NCBI GenBank assembly: GCA_015065615.1
Contig: SVPY01000025.1
Coordinates: forward strand, 1-41,315
Length of the DNA stretch: 41,315 nucleotides
Direction: 5' to 3'
DNA from: Oscillospiraceae bacterium
Lineage (GTDB): Bacteria > Bacillota > Clostridia > Oscillospirales > Acutalibacteraceae
A program made the translations under genes and the position numbers. How positions within the stretch are numbered: the stretch's first letter is position 1; each line of letters begins with the position of its first letter. Of this stretch, positions 23,488 to 32,489 are shown piece after piece. The notes under the pieces are model-generated. The model saw nothing but the letters and a program-made list of their open reading frames with translations. It was not told the DNA's origin and did no database searches.

Positions 23488-24903
23488 TTGAAATTTTGGA
23501 TTAAAATTACCGTATGTATGCTCTGTTTAATGGCGCTTATTTTCGGAATAGGCGGCAGCGCCATTATTAATATGTCCTTCGACAGTATGATAGACGCTGA
23601 AGTAAGCAACGCTCAGACAGCTTACAAAAGGCTGCTGAGCACTGTTTTCGTTATGCACGAAACTGACGGCTGGAGCAATTTAAACGAATTGAAGGACGTT
23701 ATCTCTACTTTGGATATAAACGGAGCAGTGGACTTTGAATATATAAAAGCAAGATCCAGTTACGAAATTATTTATACAAGCGTAGGCGGCAACTCACAGT
23801 TTCTGAATGTTTTCGAAGGTGTGGATTCTGAACACTGCGTTGTAAATATACATAAGTCCGTTTTCGGAGAAAATCTTATTCAGATAAGCGGAATGGTATC
23901 CGTAGGTTCAATTGATATAAGAATAGACGCTATAAGAAATATTACGTATATCTATGAAATGCGCGACAGCCAGACTGAAATTTACCGCAACGTTTTTATA
24001 GTTATGGTCGTGCTTTGCCTTATATTGTGTCCCTTGGTTTCATATTACCTTACAAAGCCTCTTTACCGTCTTTCAAGAGCGGCGAAAGAAATAGGCTCGG
24101 GTAAATTTTCATCCCGCTCCAAGGTAAATACCAACGACGAAATCGGTATGCTTTCAAAGGAATTCAACAATATGGCGGAGCATATTGAGCAGAATATTAA
24201 AGAGATGGAGGATATGCTCAAGGCAAGAGAGGAATTTATGGGCAGCTTTGCTCACGAAATGAAAACTCCCATGACCTCCATTATAGGATACGCCGATCTT
24301 ATCCGCTCGGGTACTCTAAGCGGCGACGAAGTGGCAGAGGCTGCAAACTATATTTTCAACGAGGGCAGACGCCTTGAAAAGCTCTCTTTAACTCTTCTTG
24401 ATATATTGGTTCTCGGTAATGAGGAGCCCAAATTTACGCTTTCCTCCCCTTCTGATTTAGCTGCCAATATAGTAAAAAATTTAAAGCCCATTTTAAGAAA
24501 AGAGAATATAGATATCTATTTCAAGGGCGAAAAGGGCAGATGTATGATGGATACCGTGCTTATCAGTACGGTGATTATGAATCTTATTGATAATGCCCGT
24601 AAAGCTTTTGAAAACGGCGGCATAATCCTCGTTATGGTAATAATGAAGGAAAACGGCGCCGATATAATAGTACAGGATAACGGTATAGGTATTCCCGAGG
24701 AGGCGCTTTCCCGCCTTACCGAAAGCTTTTACCGTGTTGATAAATCACGCTCAAGAAAACGCGGCGGCAGCGGATTAGGTCTTTCTCTCTGCGCGAAAAT
24801 TTCCGAGCTGCACTCAGGTGAAATAAACTTTAAAAGCCACGAGGGCAAAGGTACCAAGGTAACTGTAAGCATAAGAAGGGGCAGGGGAAATGATGAACAA
24901 TAA
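23488..24903 (+). CDS. Sensor histidine kinase with extracellular sensor domain
   Basis: 471 residues with a TTG start after AAAAGG. Membrane helices at about 7-28 and 168-188 enclose a roughly 140-residue outside domain. A HAMP segment follows, then HisKA with H256 in SFAHEMKTPMTSIIGY. The HATPase N, G1 and G2 boxes are NLIDNARKAF, DNGIGIP and GGSGLGLSLC. Its end overlaps the next gene by 14 nt, which ties the anchored protein to the kinase. The stimulus is unknown. A CTGCCG/CGGCAG hairpin lies between the regulator and kinase genes. Confidence 0.9.
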   Translation: MKFWIKITVCMLCLMALIFGIGGSAIINMSFDSMIDAEVSNAQTAYKRLLSTVFVMHETDGWSNLNELKDVISTLDINGAVDFEYIKARSSYEIIYTSVGGNSQFLNVFEGVDSEHCVVNIHKSVFGENLIQISGMVSVGSIDIRIDAIRNITYIYEMRDSQTEIYRNVFIVMVVLCLILCPLVSYYLTKPLYRLSRAAKEIGSGKFSSRSKVNTNDEIGMLSKEFNNMAEHIEQNIKEMEDMLKAREEFMGSFAHEMKTPMTSIIGYADLIRSGTLSGDEVAEAANYIFNEGRRLEKLSLTLLDILVLGNEEPKFTLSSPSDLAANIVKNLKPILRKENIDIYFKGEKGRCMMDTVLISTVIMNLIDNARKAFENGGIILVMVIMKENGADIIVQDNGIGIPEEALSRLTESFYRVDKSRSRKRGGSGLGLSLCAKISELHSGEINFKSHEGKGTKVTVSIRRGRGNDEQ

Positions 24904-25675
24904 GAAACTGCTCTTTAAATATATAATTGCGTTATTAGTATCCGCTGTGATAGTTTTATCCTGTTTCTTTTTACCTGAAATAAGCGAGTATATGAAAAGA
25001 GGCGCCGAGGTAAGTTATTTGTATCAGACCAATAAAGTAAGCTTTTCTTCAAGCAAAAATCTGCCTTACGCTATGCGTTTCACAGAGCAGTTTTCTTTAG
25101 GTGTACCAAGCAGGTCAGGCACAAATTTAGATGCCAAGGAAGTAATAGAAAAAGCGGAAACGTTTTTTTATACCATAGATCCATGGAAAAACGGCTGCGA
25201 TCTTAATTTTATATCGGCTACTCCAAAGCTTTGCGAAATTGCTACGGGTGAACAGGAGGTAGTTTGGGAAGTAAAGTTTTACAGTGAAGCCCTTTACGGT
25301 CATATAGTATTTGCAATAAACGATACTGCCGAAACCGTTATCGGTTTTTACCTTTGCAACCAGAATACGGGCGGTACCAGTCATCGGTATCTGATGCAGA
25401 ATTTTAACTATTATATGGAAAAATATCTGTCCGGTATCAGCGAATATTACAGGTGGTCCACTTTTTCAGGTGTTACCGATTCTGTTTTAGACGGAATAAT
25501 TACTTATAAAATTACTTTTGTAGATAATTACGGCAACTATTCTACGGTTATGCTCTACTATGATTACCGCTACGGCAACGTGATTTTCAACATGGAAGAA
25601 AATATTCTGAATTCTTACAACGATAGGAACTCATTATATATAGAACCGACGGTTGATGCCGAAACGGAAAACTAA
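24890..25675 (+). CDS. Membrane-anchored extracytoplasmic protein, first of three relatives
   Basis: 261 residues (first ATG 24890, a second at 24893). One N-terminal membrane helix (about 9-30) precedes a soluble outer domain. The centre has VVWEVKFYSEALYGHIVFAINDTAETVIGFY, and the end has YSTVMLYYDYRYGNVIFN. The end corresponds to the motif VTVxVSYN...YNFNY in the next two genes, so the three are probably distant paralogues. It overlaps the kinase gene and may modulate it, by analogy with YycH and YycI next to WalK. That role is inference; no family was recognised. Confidence 0.65.
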   Translation: MMNNKKLLFKYIIALLVSAVIVLSCFFLPEISEYMKRGAEVSYLYQTNKVSFSSSKNLPYAMRFTEQFSLGVPSRSGTNLDAKEVIEKAETFFYTIDPWKNGCDLNFISATPKLCEIATGEQEVVWEVKFYSEALYGHIVFAINDTAETVIGFYLCNQNTGGTSHRYLMQNFNYYMEKYLSGISEYYRWSTFSGVTDSVLDGIITYKITFVDNYGNYSTVMLYYDYRYGNVIFNMEENILNSYNDRNSLYIEPTVDAETEN

Positions 25676-25683
25676 GGTGTAAA

Positions 25684-26400
25684 GTGAAAAATAAATTATT
25701 ATTAACGGTTTTAGCCGCTGTATTTACCGTTTCATTAGTTATATTCTGCTTTAATATGCCGCAGCTTTTCTCCTCTTACGAATATGAAGTAACAAGCACT
25801 TTCGATTTAAATGAAGAGAAAACCGAATATGAAAACTACGATATTATAAATGCGCTTAAAAGTGGATGTGAATATTATAGAGGAGATATAAGCGAAGAAA
25901 ACAGACTTTTCGCCAGAGAAGCAGTAGAAAAAGAGGTTATAGAGGTTTTAACGTCAGTTTTTTCTGATATGGAAGAAGTCGATATAAAAATTCATGATAT
26001 GGTTCCTTTCAGAACTACGGATGGAAGAAACATATGGATATGTTCCTGTAAAACTGAAAAATACAACAGAGCTTTCTTTGCACTTTTTGATGAAGCTACA
26101 GGCAAGTTTATATCTTACGCGGAAGACCGCGTTACAGCAAGCGGTGATGCGTATGAGGATATTTATGAAAAAAATTATAAGCCCGACGATAAAGAGCTGG
26201 AAGAAGCCTTTATGAAGGTTGAAATTATGGTAAGCAAGGCGGCGGATTATTATAAGCTTCAGGTAGGTCAGGTGTGGTTTGAGTATAGTTTAGGCAATAA
26301 ATTTATCTTTAAAGCAGAGCTATACGATTCTGACGGTGAAGCGGTTACGGTAAACGTAAGTTATAATATGTATTTCGATTTATATAATTTTAATTATTAA
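25684..26400 (+). CDS. Membrane-anchored extracytoplasmic protein, second of three relatives
   Basis: 238 residues, GTG start 8 nt after the previous stop. N-terminal anchor at about 5-24, then a Glu-rich soluble domain. A central RNIWICSCKTEKYNRAFFALFDEATGKFISYAED matches the place of the VWEVKFY strand pair in the first protein. It ends AVTVNVSYNMYFDLYNFNY. The size and layout equal the third copy. Confidence 0.65.
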   Translation: MKNKLLLTVLAAVFTVSLVIFCFNMPQLFSSYEYEVTSTFDLNEEKTEYENYDIINALKSGCEYYRGDISEENRLFAREAVEKEVIEVLTSVFSDMEEVDIKIHDMVPFRTTDGRNIWICSCKTEKYNRAFFALFDEATGKFISYAEDRVTASGDAYEDIYEKNYKPDDKELEEAFMKVEIMVSKAADYYKLQVGQVWFEYSLGNKFIFKAELYDSDGEAVTVNVSYNMYFDLYNFNY

Positions 26401-26478
26401 GTGCCCAAAATACCAATTATTTAAATACGGAAAACAGGTCTTTTCGTGATTTAATATTTATAAAAAAGGAGAATAAAA

Positions 26479-27171
26479 ATGAAAAGAACAGTAAAAATAG
26501 TTGTTTGCTTATTTGTGGCATTCCTTGCGTTTTTTACTTTCGCGGGTCTTGAAATCTATTCCAAGAATTTCAAGGATAACACGGACATAATCGAAGCCGT
26601 AAAGGAAGAACCCAGTGTTCTTAAGTGCAACGGTGTAAAATCCAAAGCATCTATGACAGAGGATGAAGTTGCCAAAACGGTAAAAGATTTATTCTATGAT
26701 GCTATAAATATGAATAAATACTTTATAGTTGAGTGCGATAGCTTTATGCCCTTTTTAACAGAATCCAATGACCGTGTGCTTTGGAGGGTGGGAATGCACG
26801 TTTCAGGTATTCCGGATTATAAACATATAATGCACTTTACGGTCGTATTGGATGAAGAAAGCGGTAAGCTTGTAAGATTCGAAAGCGACTTTGCTGTTGA
26901 GAAAGACGGGGATACATACCTTTACGAGGAAATAAGCGAAGAAAAATATTCGCCAGGAATAACAGCTTCAAACGAAGCTTATGAAAAGGCAGAGGCAAAC
27001 ACTATGCGCTTTGCCGAATACCTCGGTATAAAATTAGAAAAAATTACGTTTGATCACTGCGAATTCGATAGATACACTTTTAATGCAGAACTTTCAGACG
27101 GCAACGGCGAAACCGTAACAGTAAAAGTAAGCTATAATTTAAATACGGGCAGATATAATTTTAATTATTAA
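26479..27171 (+). CDS. Membrane-anchored extracytoplasmic protein, third of three relatives
   Basis: 230 residues with an AAAAGGAG site, 78 nt after the second copy. One N-terminal helix (about 5-25), then a soluble domain with RVLWRVGMHVSGIPDYKHIMHFTVVLDEESGKLVRFESD, ending ETVTVKVSYNLNTGRYNFNY. The last 20 residues are very close to those of the second copy, which shows recent common origin. The strong terminator at 27184 closes the operon. Confidence 0.65.
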   Translation: MKRTVKIVVCLFVAFLAFFTFAGLEIYSKNFKDNTDIIEAVKEEPSVLKCNGVKSKASMTEDEVAKTVKDLFYDAINMNKYFIVECDSFMPFLTESNDRVLWRVGMHVSGIPDYKHIMHFTVVLDEESGKLVRFESDFAVEKDGDTYLYEEISEEKYSPGITASNEAYEKAEANTMRFAEYLGIKLEKITFDHCEFDRYTFNAELSDGNGETVTVKVSYNLNTGRYNFNY

Positions 27172-27183
27172 TTTAAACGGGGA

Positions 27184-27229
27184 GTCAATACTTTATCGAT
27201 TTTAATCATTAAAGTATTGACTTTTTTTC
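27184..27229 (+). terminator. Intrinsic terminator of the two-component operon
   Basis: GTCAATACTTTA and TAAAGTATTGAC form a perfect 12-bp stem, followed by TTTTTTT. Confidence 0.9.
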
Positions 27230-27332
27230 TTTTTGTGGTAATATATATATTGCTTAAAGCAAATTATAATAATCGTTTTTTCAAAAACTAAAAGAGGGAG
27301 AGCCTTTGCGAGGGTGAAGGCGGAGCTTTATT

Positions 27333-28313
27333 ATGGCAAGAGAATCTAAAGGTTCACTTATGACCGTGCGCGATGACGTCCGCGTACTTGATGCCACTTT
27401 AAGAGACGGAGGTCTCGTTAATAATTTCTATTTTGATGATGATTTTGTAAGAGCGCTGTACGTTATGAACGTAGCAGCGGGTGTGGACTATATGGAATTC
27501 GGCTATAGAGCTTCCAGAGACATCTTCGATTCCGACAGATACGGCAAATGGAAATTCTCCGATGATGATGATATAAGAGCTGTTGTTGGCGAAAACTGCA
27601 CGGATTTGAAAATTGCAGTTATGGCAGACGTAGGCAGAACGAATTTCAAAAGGGATATTCTGCCTAAGAACGAAAGCCCCGTGGATATGATAAGAGTTGC
27701 AACCTACGTAAATACACTTCCTTCAGCTATAGAAATGATAGAGGACGCCAAGAAAAAAGGCTACGAGACAACGGTAAACGTTATGGCGGTTTCCAAGGTT
27801 GGCAGAGAGGATTTAAAGCACGGCCTTGAAATTCTTGCGCAGTCGGGAGTGGACGTTATTTACCTTGTAGATAGTTTCGGCGCTTTTTACCCCGAGCAGA
27901 TACACAGATTAATGGACGATTACCTGGAAATAGGCGATAAATTCGGTAAAACCATAGGTATTCACGCCCACAACAATCAGCAGCTTGCCTTTGCAAACAC
28001 TATTGAAGCTTTAAGATTGGGCGCAAGCTTTCTGGATGCTACTGTTTGCGGTATGGGCAGAGGCGCAGGTAACTGTTACCTTGAAAGCTTGCTTTCATTC
28101 CTTAAAAATCCCAAGTATAATATGATTCCTCTGATGAAATTCATTGAAAAATATATGCTGGAATTAAAAAACAAGGAAAAATGGGGTTTCGATATTCCTT
28201 ATCTTTTAACAGGTGTTTTGAACAGCCACCCCTCCGCGGCCATAAAATTTACAAAAGACGGAAGAAAAGATTACTCCCAGTTCTATCAGGATATTTTGGA
28301 CGATATAGGTTAA
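27333..28313 (+). CDS. DRE-TIM aldolase (HMGL-like / 4-hydroxy-2-oxovalerate aldolase-like)
   Basis: 326 residues. The DRE-TIM barrel shows VLDATLRDGGLVN at the N-terminus (Arg and Asp of the active site), YMEFGYRAS, the VDSFGAFYPEQI strand and GIHAHNNQQLAFANTIEAL with the metal-binding H-x-H, then CGMGRGAGN. Family members cleave or form C-C bonds next to a carbonyl with a divalent metal. No partner acylating dehydrogenase is nearby, so the reaction is not known. The leader contains a short GCCTT/AAGGC hairpin. The ribosome site is a modest GGCGGAG. Confidence 0.8.
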   Translation: MARESKGSLMTVRDDVRVLDATLRDGGLVNNFYFDDDFVRALYVMNVAAGVDYMEFGYRASRDIFDSDRYGKWKFSDDDDIRAVVGENCTDLKIAVMADVGRTNFKRDILPKNESPVDMIRVATYVNTLPSAIEMIEDAKKKGYETTVNVMAVSKVGREDLKHGLEILAQSGVDVIYLVDSFGAFYPEQIHRLMDDYLEIGDKFGKTIGIHAHNNQQLAFANTIEALRLGASFLDATVCGMGRGAGNCYLESLLSFLKNPKYNMIPLMKFIEKYMLELKNKEKWGFDIPYLLTGVLNSHPSAAIKFTKDGRKDYSQFYQDILDDIG

Positions 28314-28317
28314 TTAA

Positions 28318-28346
28318 AAATCTCAAGGTCAAAAACCTTGGGATTT
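28318..28346 (+). terminator. Hairpin after the aldolase gene
   Basis: AAATCTCAAGGT pairs with ACCTTGGGATTT over 12 positions with one G-U; the downstream T-run is short. Confidence 0.6.
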
Positions 28347-28409
28347 ACTGTTTTAAAGGAGGTAAACGAATCGTATACCCTAAAAAACGGCTATTCTCTT
28401 TACAGTAGA

Positions 28410-28439
28410 TTGACGTTAACGGATAAATTCTGTTATTAT
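28410..28439 (+). promoter_or_regulatory. Promoter of the third XRE regulator
   Basis: TTGACG at 28410-28415, 18-nt spacer containing a TG extension, TATTAT at 28434-28439; the ATG is 30 nt further on. Confidence 0.65.
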
Positions 28440-28468
28440 CAATATAGAAAAATAGAAGCGGTGATAAA

Positions 28469-28993
28469 ATGAACAATATAAAATTCGGAATGAATATAGC
28501 TCGCCTTAGAAAAGAAAAAGGCTTAACTCAAAAGGAGTTGGCAGTAAAATTAAACGTAACGGATAAAGCTGTTTCCCGCTGGGAAAGGGGAGTTGGTTTC
28601 CCTGATATTTCTACTCTTTGTCCTTTGGCAGAAGCTTTAGGTGTAACGGTAGCTAAACTTCTTGATGCAGAGGAAGAAGACGATGAAGGCAAAGAACAGG
28701 CGCTTTTGCAGGTAAGCGGATATCTGGCAGAAAAAGAATATAAACTCTCAAGGCTAAAGCTTAAAATAGCTTCAATAGTTCTTGCTTTATTGATTCTTAC
28801 CACAGCAGTTTTCGGTTATAAATATTTCAAGTGGCATTATGAGGATACTATTGTAGTAGAACATATAACAAGATTACCGGGTGAAGTCAGGCTAAAAAAG
28901 GTTATAGGCTACAGACTTATAGGCGACGGTATGTATTCTGAGGGTGAGGAATATTATATAGTTGTTGATATAGATGAAAAATATGGTTATTAA
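28469..28993 (+). CDS. XRE-family regulator with one membrane helix
   Basis: 174 residues. XRE helix-turn-helix at about 5-60 (LRKEKGLTQKELAVKLNVTDKAVSRWERG), an acidic linker (AEEEDDEGKE), a membrane helix at about 100-118 and a short outer domain. The next gene starts 14 nt later and encodes a small membrane protein, a probable partner. Together they look like a one-step transmembrane sensor and regulator. Confidence 0.8.
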   Translation: MNNIKFGMNIARLRKEKGLTQKELAVKLNVTDKAVSRWERGVGFPDISTLCPLAEALGVTVAKLLDAEEEDDEGKEQALLQVSGYLAEKEYKLSRLKLKIASIVLALLILTTAVFGYKYFKWHYEDTIVVEHITRLPGEVRLKKVIGYRLIGDGMYSEGEEYYIVVDIDEKYGY

Positions 28994-29006
28994 AAGGAGT
29001 GGTAAT

Positions 29007-29306
29007 ATGGAATTATATAACAGAATAAAATTGGAAGATATAGAAAAACACACCAAGAAAAACAAATTAGTGTTTAAAATTATGATAATCAGCATTGTGG
29101 TTTTACTTTTAGCGTCAATATTTTTCGTTGGTCGATATATTGAATGGTACGGAGGCGCACATCTAATGGGTTATGATTTTGTTGACGACGGTATTGATAC
29201 AGGAATGAATTATAATCCTTTTGTAGCGCCAAGATTAAAGGAAGTACGCGTATATAGCAAGTATTTCCTTTTTATGGGAGATGCACATATAGTCCTCGAC
29301 TACTAA
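29007..29306 (+). CDS. Small membrane protein downstream of the XRE regulator
   Basis: 99 residues from ATG 29007, with AAAAGGAG in front; the open frame reaching back into the regulator gene has no ribosome site. One membrane helix (about 24-44) after a basic segment (KHTKKNK), then an outer tail of about 55 residues. Family not recognised. Confidence 0.6.
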   Translation: MELYNRIKLEDIEKHTKKNKLVFKIMIISIVVLLLASIFFVGRYIEWYGGAHLMGYDFVDDGIDTGMNYNPFVAPRLKEVRVYSKYFLFMGDAHIVLDY

Positions 29307-29350
29307 AAAACCCGAAGGAAAGGTAAAACTTCTCTTCGGGATAATTTTAT
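29304..29350. terminator. Bidirectional terminator between convergent genes
   Basis: CCCGAAG (29311-29317) with CTTCGGG (29334-29340), A-run on the left and T-rich tail on the right. Confidence 0.65.
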
Positions 29351-29363
29351 TTTAAATTAAATT

Positions 29364-30161
29364 TTAAGGCTGTTTGCCGATGTAAGCTAAAATACCGCCG
29401 TCTACGTAAAGGATGTGGCCGTTAACAAAGTCGGAAGCATCGGAAGCTAAGAATACTGCGGGACCCTGTAAGTCCTCTGTTTTGCCCCAGCGTGCAGCGG
29501 GAGTTTTGGAGATAATGAACTGGTCAAAGGGATGGCGGCTGCCGTCAGGCTGGCGCTCGCGAAGGGGAGCTGTCTGAGGAGTTTCAATATATCCGGGGCC
29601 GATGCCGTTACACTGAATGTTAAATTCACCGAACTCGGAGCAGATGTTCTTTGTAAGCATTTTTAAGCCGCCCTTTGCAGCACCGTAAGCAGAAACTGTC
29701 TCTCTGCCTAATTCACTCATCATAGAGCAGATGTTGATGATTTTGCCGTGACCTTTTGCCTTCATACCGGGGATAACAGCCTTAGCGCAGATGAAAGGAG
29801 CGTTTAAGTCAACGTCAATAACCTTTCTGAATTCCTCGGCGCTCATCTCTGTCATGGGAATACGGCGGATGATACCTGCGTTGTTAACGAGAATATCAAT
29901 AGTACCGATTTCTGCTTCAACTGTTTTTACAAGCTCGTTAACTGCTTTTTCGTCTGTAACGTCGCATACGAAGCCGCGGGCTTTAATGCCCTTTTCTTCA
30001 TAAGCTTTTAAGCCTTTATTTACAAGCTCCTCGTTAATATCATTAAATACGATTGTAGCGCCGCAGTCTGCGTAAGCTTCTGCAATAGCGAAGCCGATGC
30101 CGTAGGAAGCGCCTGTAACCCAAGCGATTTTATTTTCAAGGCTGAATGCGTTTATATTCAT
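29364..30161 (-). CDS. kduD: 2-dehydro-3-deoxy-D-gluconate 5-dehydrogenase (KduD-like SDR)
   Basis: 265 residues, short-chain dehydrogenase. NAD loop TGASYGIG (16-23), NNAG, catalytic Ser in NICSMMS, Tyr and Lys in YGAAK. The family reduces or oxidises the C5 of 2-keto-3-deoxygluconate-type sugars; gluconate 5-dehydrogenase is the close alternative. It directly follows kduI (15 nt), which favours the Kdu role. GAGAGGAG precedes the ATG at 30161. It is the last gene of the leftward uronide operon. Confidence 0.8.
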   Translation of the reverse strand: MNINAFSLENKIAWVTGASYGIGFAIAEAYADCGATIVFNDINEELVNKGLKAYEEKGIKARGFVCDVTDEKAVNELVKTVEAEIGTIDILVNNAGIIRRIPMTEMSAEEFRKVIDVDLNAPFICAKAVIPGMKAKGHGKIINICSMMSELGRETVSAYGAAKGGLKMLTKNICSEFGEFNIQCNGIGPGYIETPQTAPLRERQPDGSRHPFDQFIISKTPAARWGKTEDLQGPAVFLASDASDFVNGHILYVDGGILAYIGKQP

Positions 30162-30176
30162 AATAAATCTCCTCTC

Positions 30177-31019
30177 TTATCTGAGTTCAGTTGTGGGAAT
30201 GTGGTCCATATCATCGAATTCCTGGTTTTCGCCGCCCATAGCCCAGATAAAGGTGTAGTTGCTTGTACCTGCGCCTGCGTGGATGCTCCAGGAGGGGCTG
30301 ATAACAGCCTGCTCGTTCTGCATTACGATATGTCTTGTTTCATTTCCCTCGCCCATCATATGGAATACAACGTTATTCTCGGGAACTTCGAAGTAGAAGT
30401 AAACTTCCATTCTTCTCTCGTGGGTGTGAGCGGGCATTGTATTCCATACAGAGCCGGGTTCCAAAACAGTCATACCCATTGAAAGCTGGCAGGTTTTAAG
30501 TACTGCAGGGTGAATAAACTGATTGATAACACGCTTATTGGAAGTTTCAAGCGCGCCTAAAGGCTTTTTAGCGGCGTCTGCTATCTTGATAAGCTTTGTC
30601 TCATAGGAAGTATGAGCGGGAGCTGATACCATATAGAATTTAGCGGGCTTGCATGAGCATTTAGAGGCAAAGTAAACTTCCTTAGCACCCTTTGTGATAT
30701 AGAGGCAATCCTTGTAGCCGAGCTCGTAAACAGTACCGTCTACAGTAACTGTGCCTTCGCCGCCTACGTTGAACATACCTATCTCACGTCTTTCAAGAAG
30801 GTAGTGAGTACCGAAATTTGCCCATACATCGATACCTTTATCGATGGAAACGGTCTCGTTTACGGGCATTACGCCGAATGTAACCATACGGTCAACGTGG
30901 CTGTAAACTGCTGTAACTTCGTCTGCCTTAAAAAGATTTTCAATGAGGAATTCGTTTCTTGTTTCCTCGGTTGTGTAACGCTTGAAATCGCGCTGATTGC
31001 AGGAATAACGGATATCCAT
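30177..31019 (-). CDS. kduI: 5-dehydro-4-deoxy-D-glucuronate isomerase KduI
   Basis: 280 residues, the normal KduI length. The cupin metal site is in PAHTHERRMEVYFYFE (His, His, Glu), and VFHMMGEGNETRHIVMQNEQAVISPSWSIHAG is a KduI signature. It converts the 4-deoxy-5-keto-uronate, formed when unsaturated uronides are released, to 3-deoxy-D-glycero-2,5-hexodiulosonate, the substrate of KduD. AAAGGAAAT precedes the ATG at 31019. Confidence 0.93.
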   Translation of the reverse strand: MDIRYSCNQRDFKRYTTEETRNEFLIENLFKADEVTAVYSHVDRMVTFGVMPVNETVSIDKGIDVWANFGTHYLLERREIGMFNVGGEGTVTVDGTVYELGYKDCLYITKGAKEVYFASKCSCKPAKFYMVSAPAHTSYETKLIKIADAAKKPLGALETSNKRVINQFIHPAVLKTCQLSMGMTVLEPGSVWNTMPAHTHERRMEVYFYFEVPENNVVFHMMGEGNETRHIVMQNEQAVISPSWSIHAGAGTSNYTFIWAMGGENQEFDDMDHIPTTELR

Positions 31020-31084
31020 ATTATTTATTTCCTTTCTTATTTATATTATATGCTTTTTGTATGCTGTTAAAATTTATTGTTACC

Positions 31085-32467
31085 TTACATACCGCAGGTA
31101 ATTTCGGTGCCTACGGAGTTGTAGCCTGTAGCCATAAGCTTCTGCATGAATTTAAGGTAAGGTCTCTTGTAGCGGCGCTGCATAATTTCGCCGTCTACTG
31201 CATCCTTATCTGCCCAAATTTCTACAGTATCACCGTTTTTAACCATAATGTGCTCACCGGGGAGGTCTACAATTTTACCGAAACGGATGTAGTGGTCACT
31301 TTCAATGTGTGCTAACTTGTTGCCGTTGATGTCAATGATGTCGCCGACGTGGCCTTCTTCCATTACGTAGAACTCGTGGTAGCCGTCGCCGTTGATATCA
31401 ATGGGATGAATATGATATGCAGGGTAGGGGAGGTTGTAATTTAATTTTTCGCCTGTGTAAGCATCGAAGAAGAATACGCCCGTTACGTTATGAGTAAAGC
31501 CGGGAGCGTTGGGGTCAAATACCTGCTGCATTGTCATTGCGATTTTGCGGTAGTCGCCGTTTTCGCCTTCCTTTACGTTTGCTATCCAAGCTGTGTGCAT
31601 ATGACCGAAGTCAACTGCTTCCCAGGCAACGGTGCCGTCGGGGCGGAAGGTGTAAACACGCTTCTGGTCGGGTCTTTCGTCACCCTCACGGCAGGTGAAA
31701 ATGTACCATTCATCGTCATTATCTTTTGCCATAAAGGGAACGATTAAATCGGAGTGACCTTTATAGTTAGGCGCTAAGTCCACGATTTCGCGGCCGTCAT
31801 CAAGGGAGAGAAGTCTTTCACCCCAGAAGAGTTCGTCAACGCCGTCGTTATTAATATCTATAACGGGTGTAACGTGGCTGGCTCTGGGACCCGGATCCTC
31901 AGCTTTTATAACTGTTTCCCATCTTAGCTGCATATCGTTATTGTAGCCCTGCAGGTACATATTTCCGTAAGTACCCTGACAGGTAACCAATACGGGCTCG
32001 CCGTGAGCATAGCCTGCTACGATATAGAATCTGTAGGAAAGGCTCATTCTCTCTTCAAACGTATTCCAGGACCATGGCCAGGAACCCGTAACCTCGCCTG
32101 TTAAAGCATCGAGGCGCTGAAGCTTACGGTGCATAAAGGAGAAGGGGGCGCCTGTGTTGTTGATAAAGTAAATTTCATCAACACCGTCTTTATCCATATC
32201 AAATGGAACTGCAGGGCACCACCAGATGCCGGGCAGAACGCCGTCGGGAAGCTGCTTGTGCCAAATAAGCGTGCCGTCCATCTCATATAAAGAGATGTGC
32301 ATGGGCTTGATGTGCTTATAGTGGAAAAGCTCCTCACCGGGGTCAACGCCGCCGCCGTGAGAATATACGAAAAGCTGAGCTTCTCTGTCGCCTAAGTTAA
32401 CTGTGGCTGAATGTGTGTAGCCTAATTTTTCATCAAACTTAAATTTATTTACACAAGTAAGATTCAT
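31085..32467 (-). CDS. PL11-like beta-propeller protein, copy 1 (rhamnogalacturonan lyase-like)
   Basis: 460 residues starting MNLTCVNKFKFDEK after AAGGAG. A beta-propeller with calcium-type DxDxDG loops (DMDKDGVDEIYF, DINNDGVDELFW, DINGDGYHEFYV). The order EPVLVTCQGTYGNMYLQGYNNDMQLRWE, SHVTPVIDINNDGVDELFWGERLLSLDDG and GHSDLIVPF resembles PL11 rhamnogalacturonan lyases of the YesW/YesX type. At 460 residues it is shorter than those (about 600) and lacks a signal peptide, so it would act in the cytoplasm on short oligosaccharides. Two close paralogues precede it in the operon. The exact enzymatic activity is not proven. Confidence 0.6.
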   Translation of the reverse strand: MNLTCVNKFKFDEKLGYTHSATVNLGDREAQLFVYSHGGGVDPGEELFHYKHIKPMHISLYEMDGTLIWHKQLPDGVLPGIWWCPAVPFDMDKDGVDEIYFINNTGAPFSFMHRKLQRLDALTGEVTGSWPWSWNTFEERMSLSYRFYIVAGYAHGEPVLVTCQGTYGNMYLQGYNNDMQLRWETVIKAEDPGPRASHVTPVIDINNDGVDELFWGERLLSLDDGREIVDLAPNYKGHSDLIVPFMAKDNDDEWYIFTCREGDERPDQKRVYTFRPDGTVAWEAVDFGHMHTAWIANVKEGENGDYRKIAMTMQQVFDPNAPGFTHNVTGVFFFDAYTGEKLNYNLPYPAYHIHPIDINGDGYHEFYVMEEGHVGDIIDINGNKLAHIESDHYIRFGKIVDLPGEHIMVKNGDTVEIWADKDAVDGEIMQRRYKRPYLKFMQKLMATGYNSVGTEITCGM

Positions 32468-32489
32468 AGTAATATCTCCTTAATTAAAT

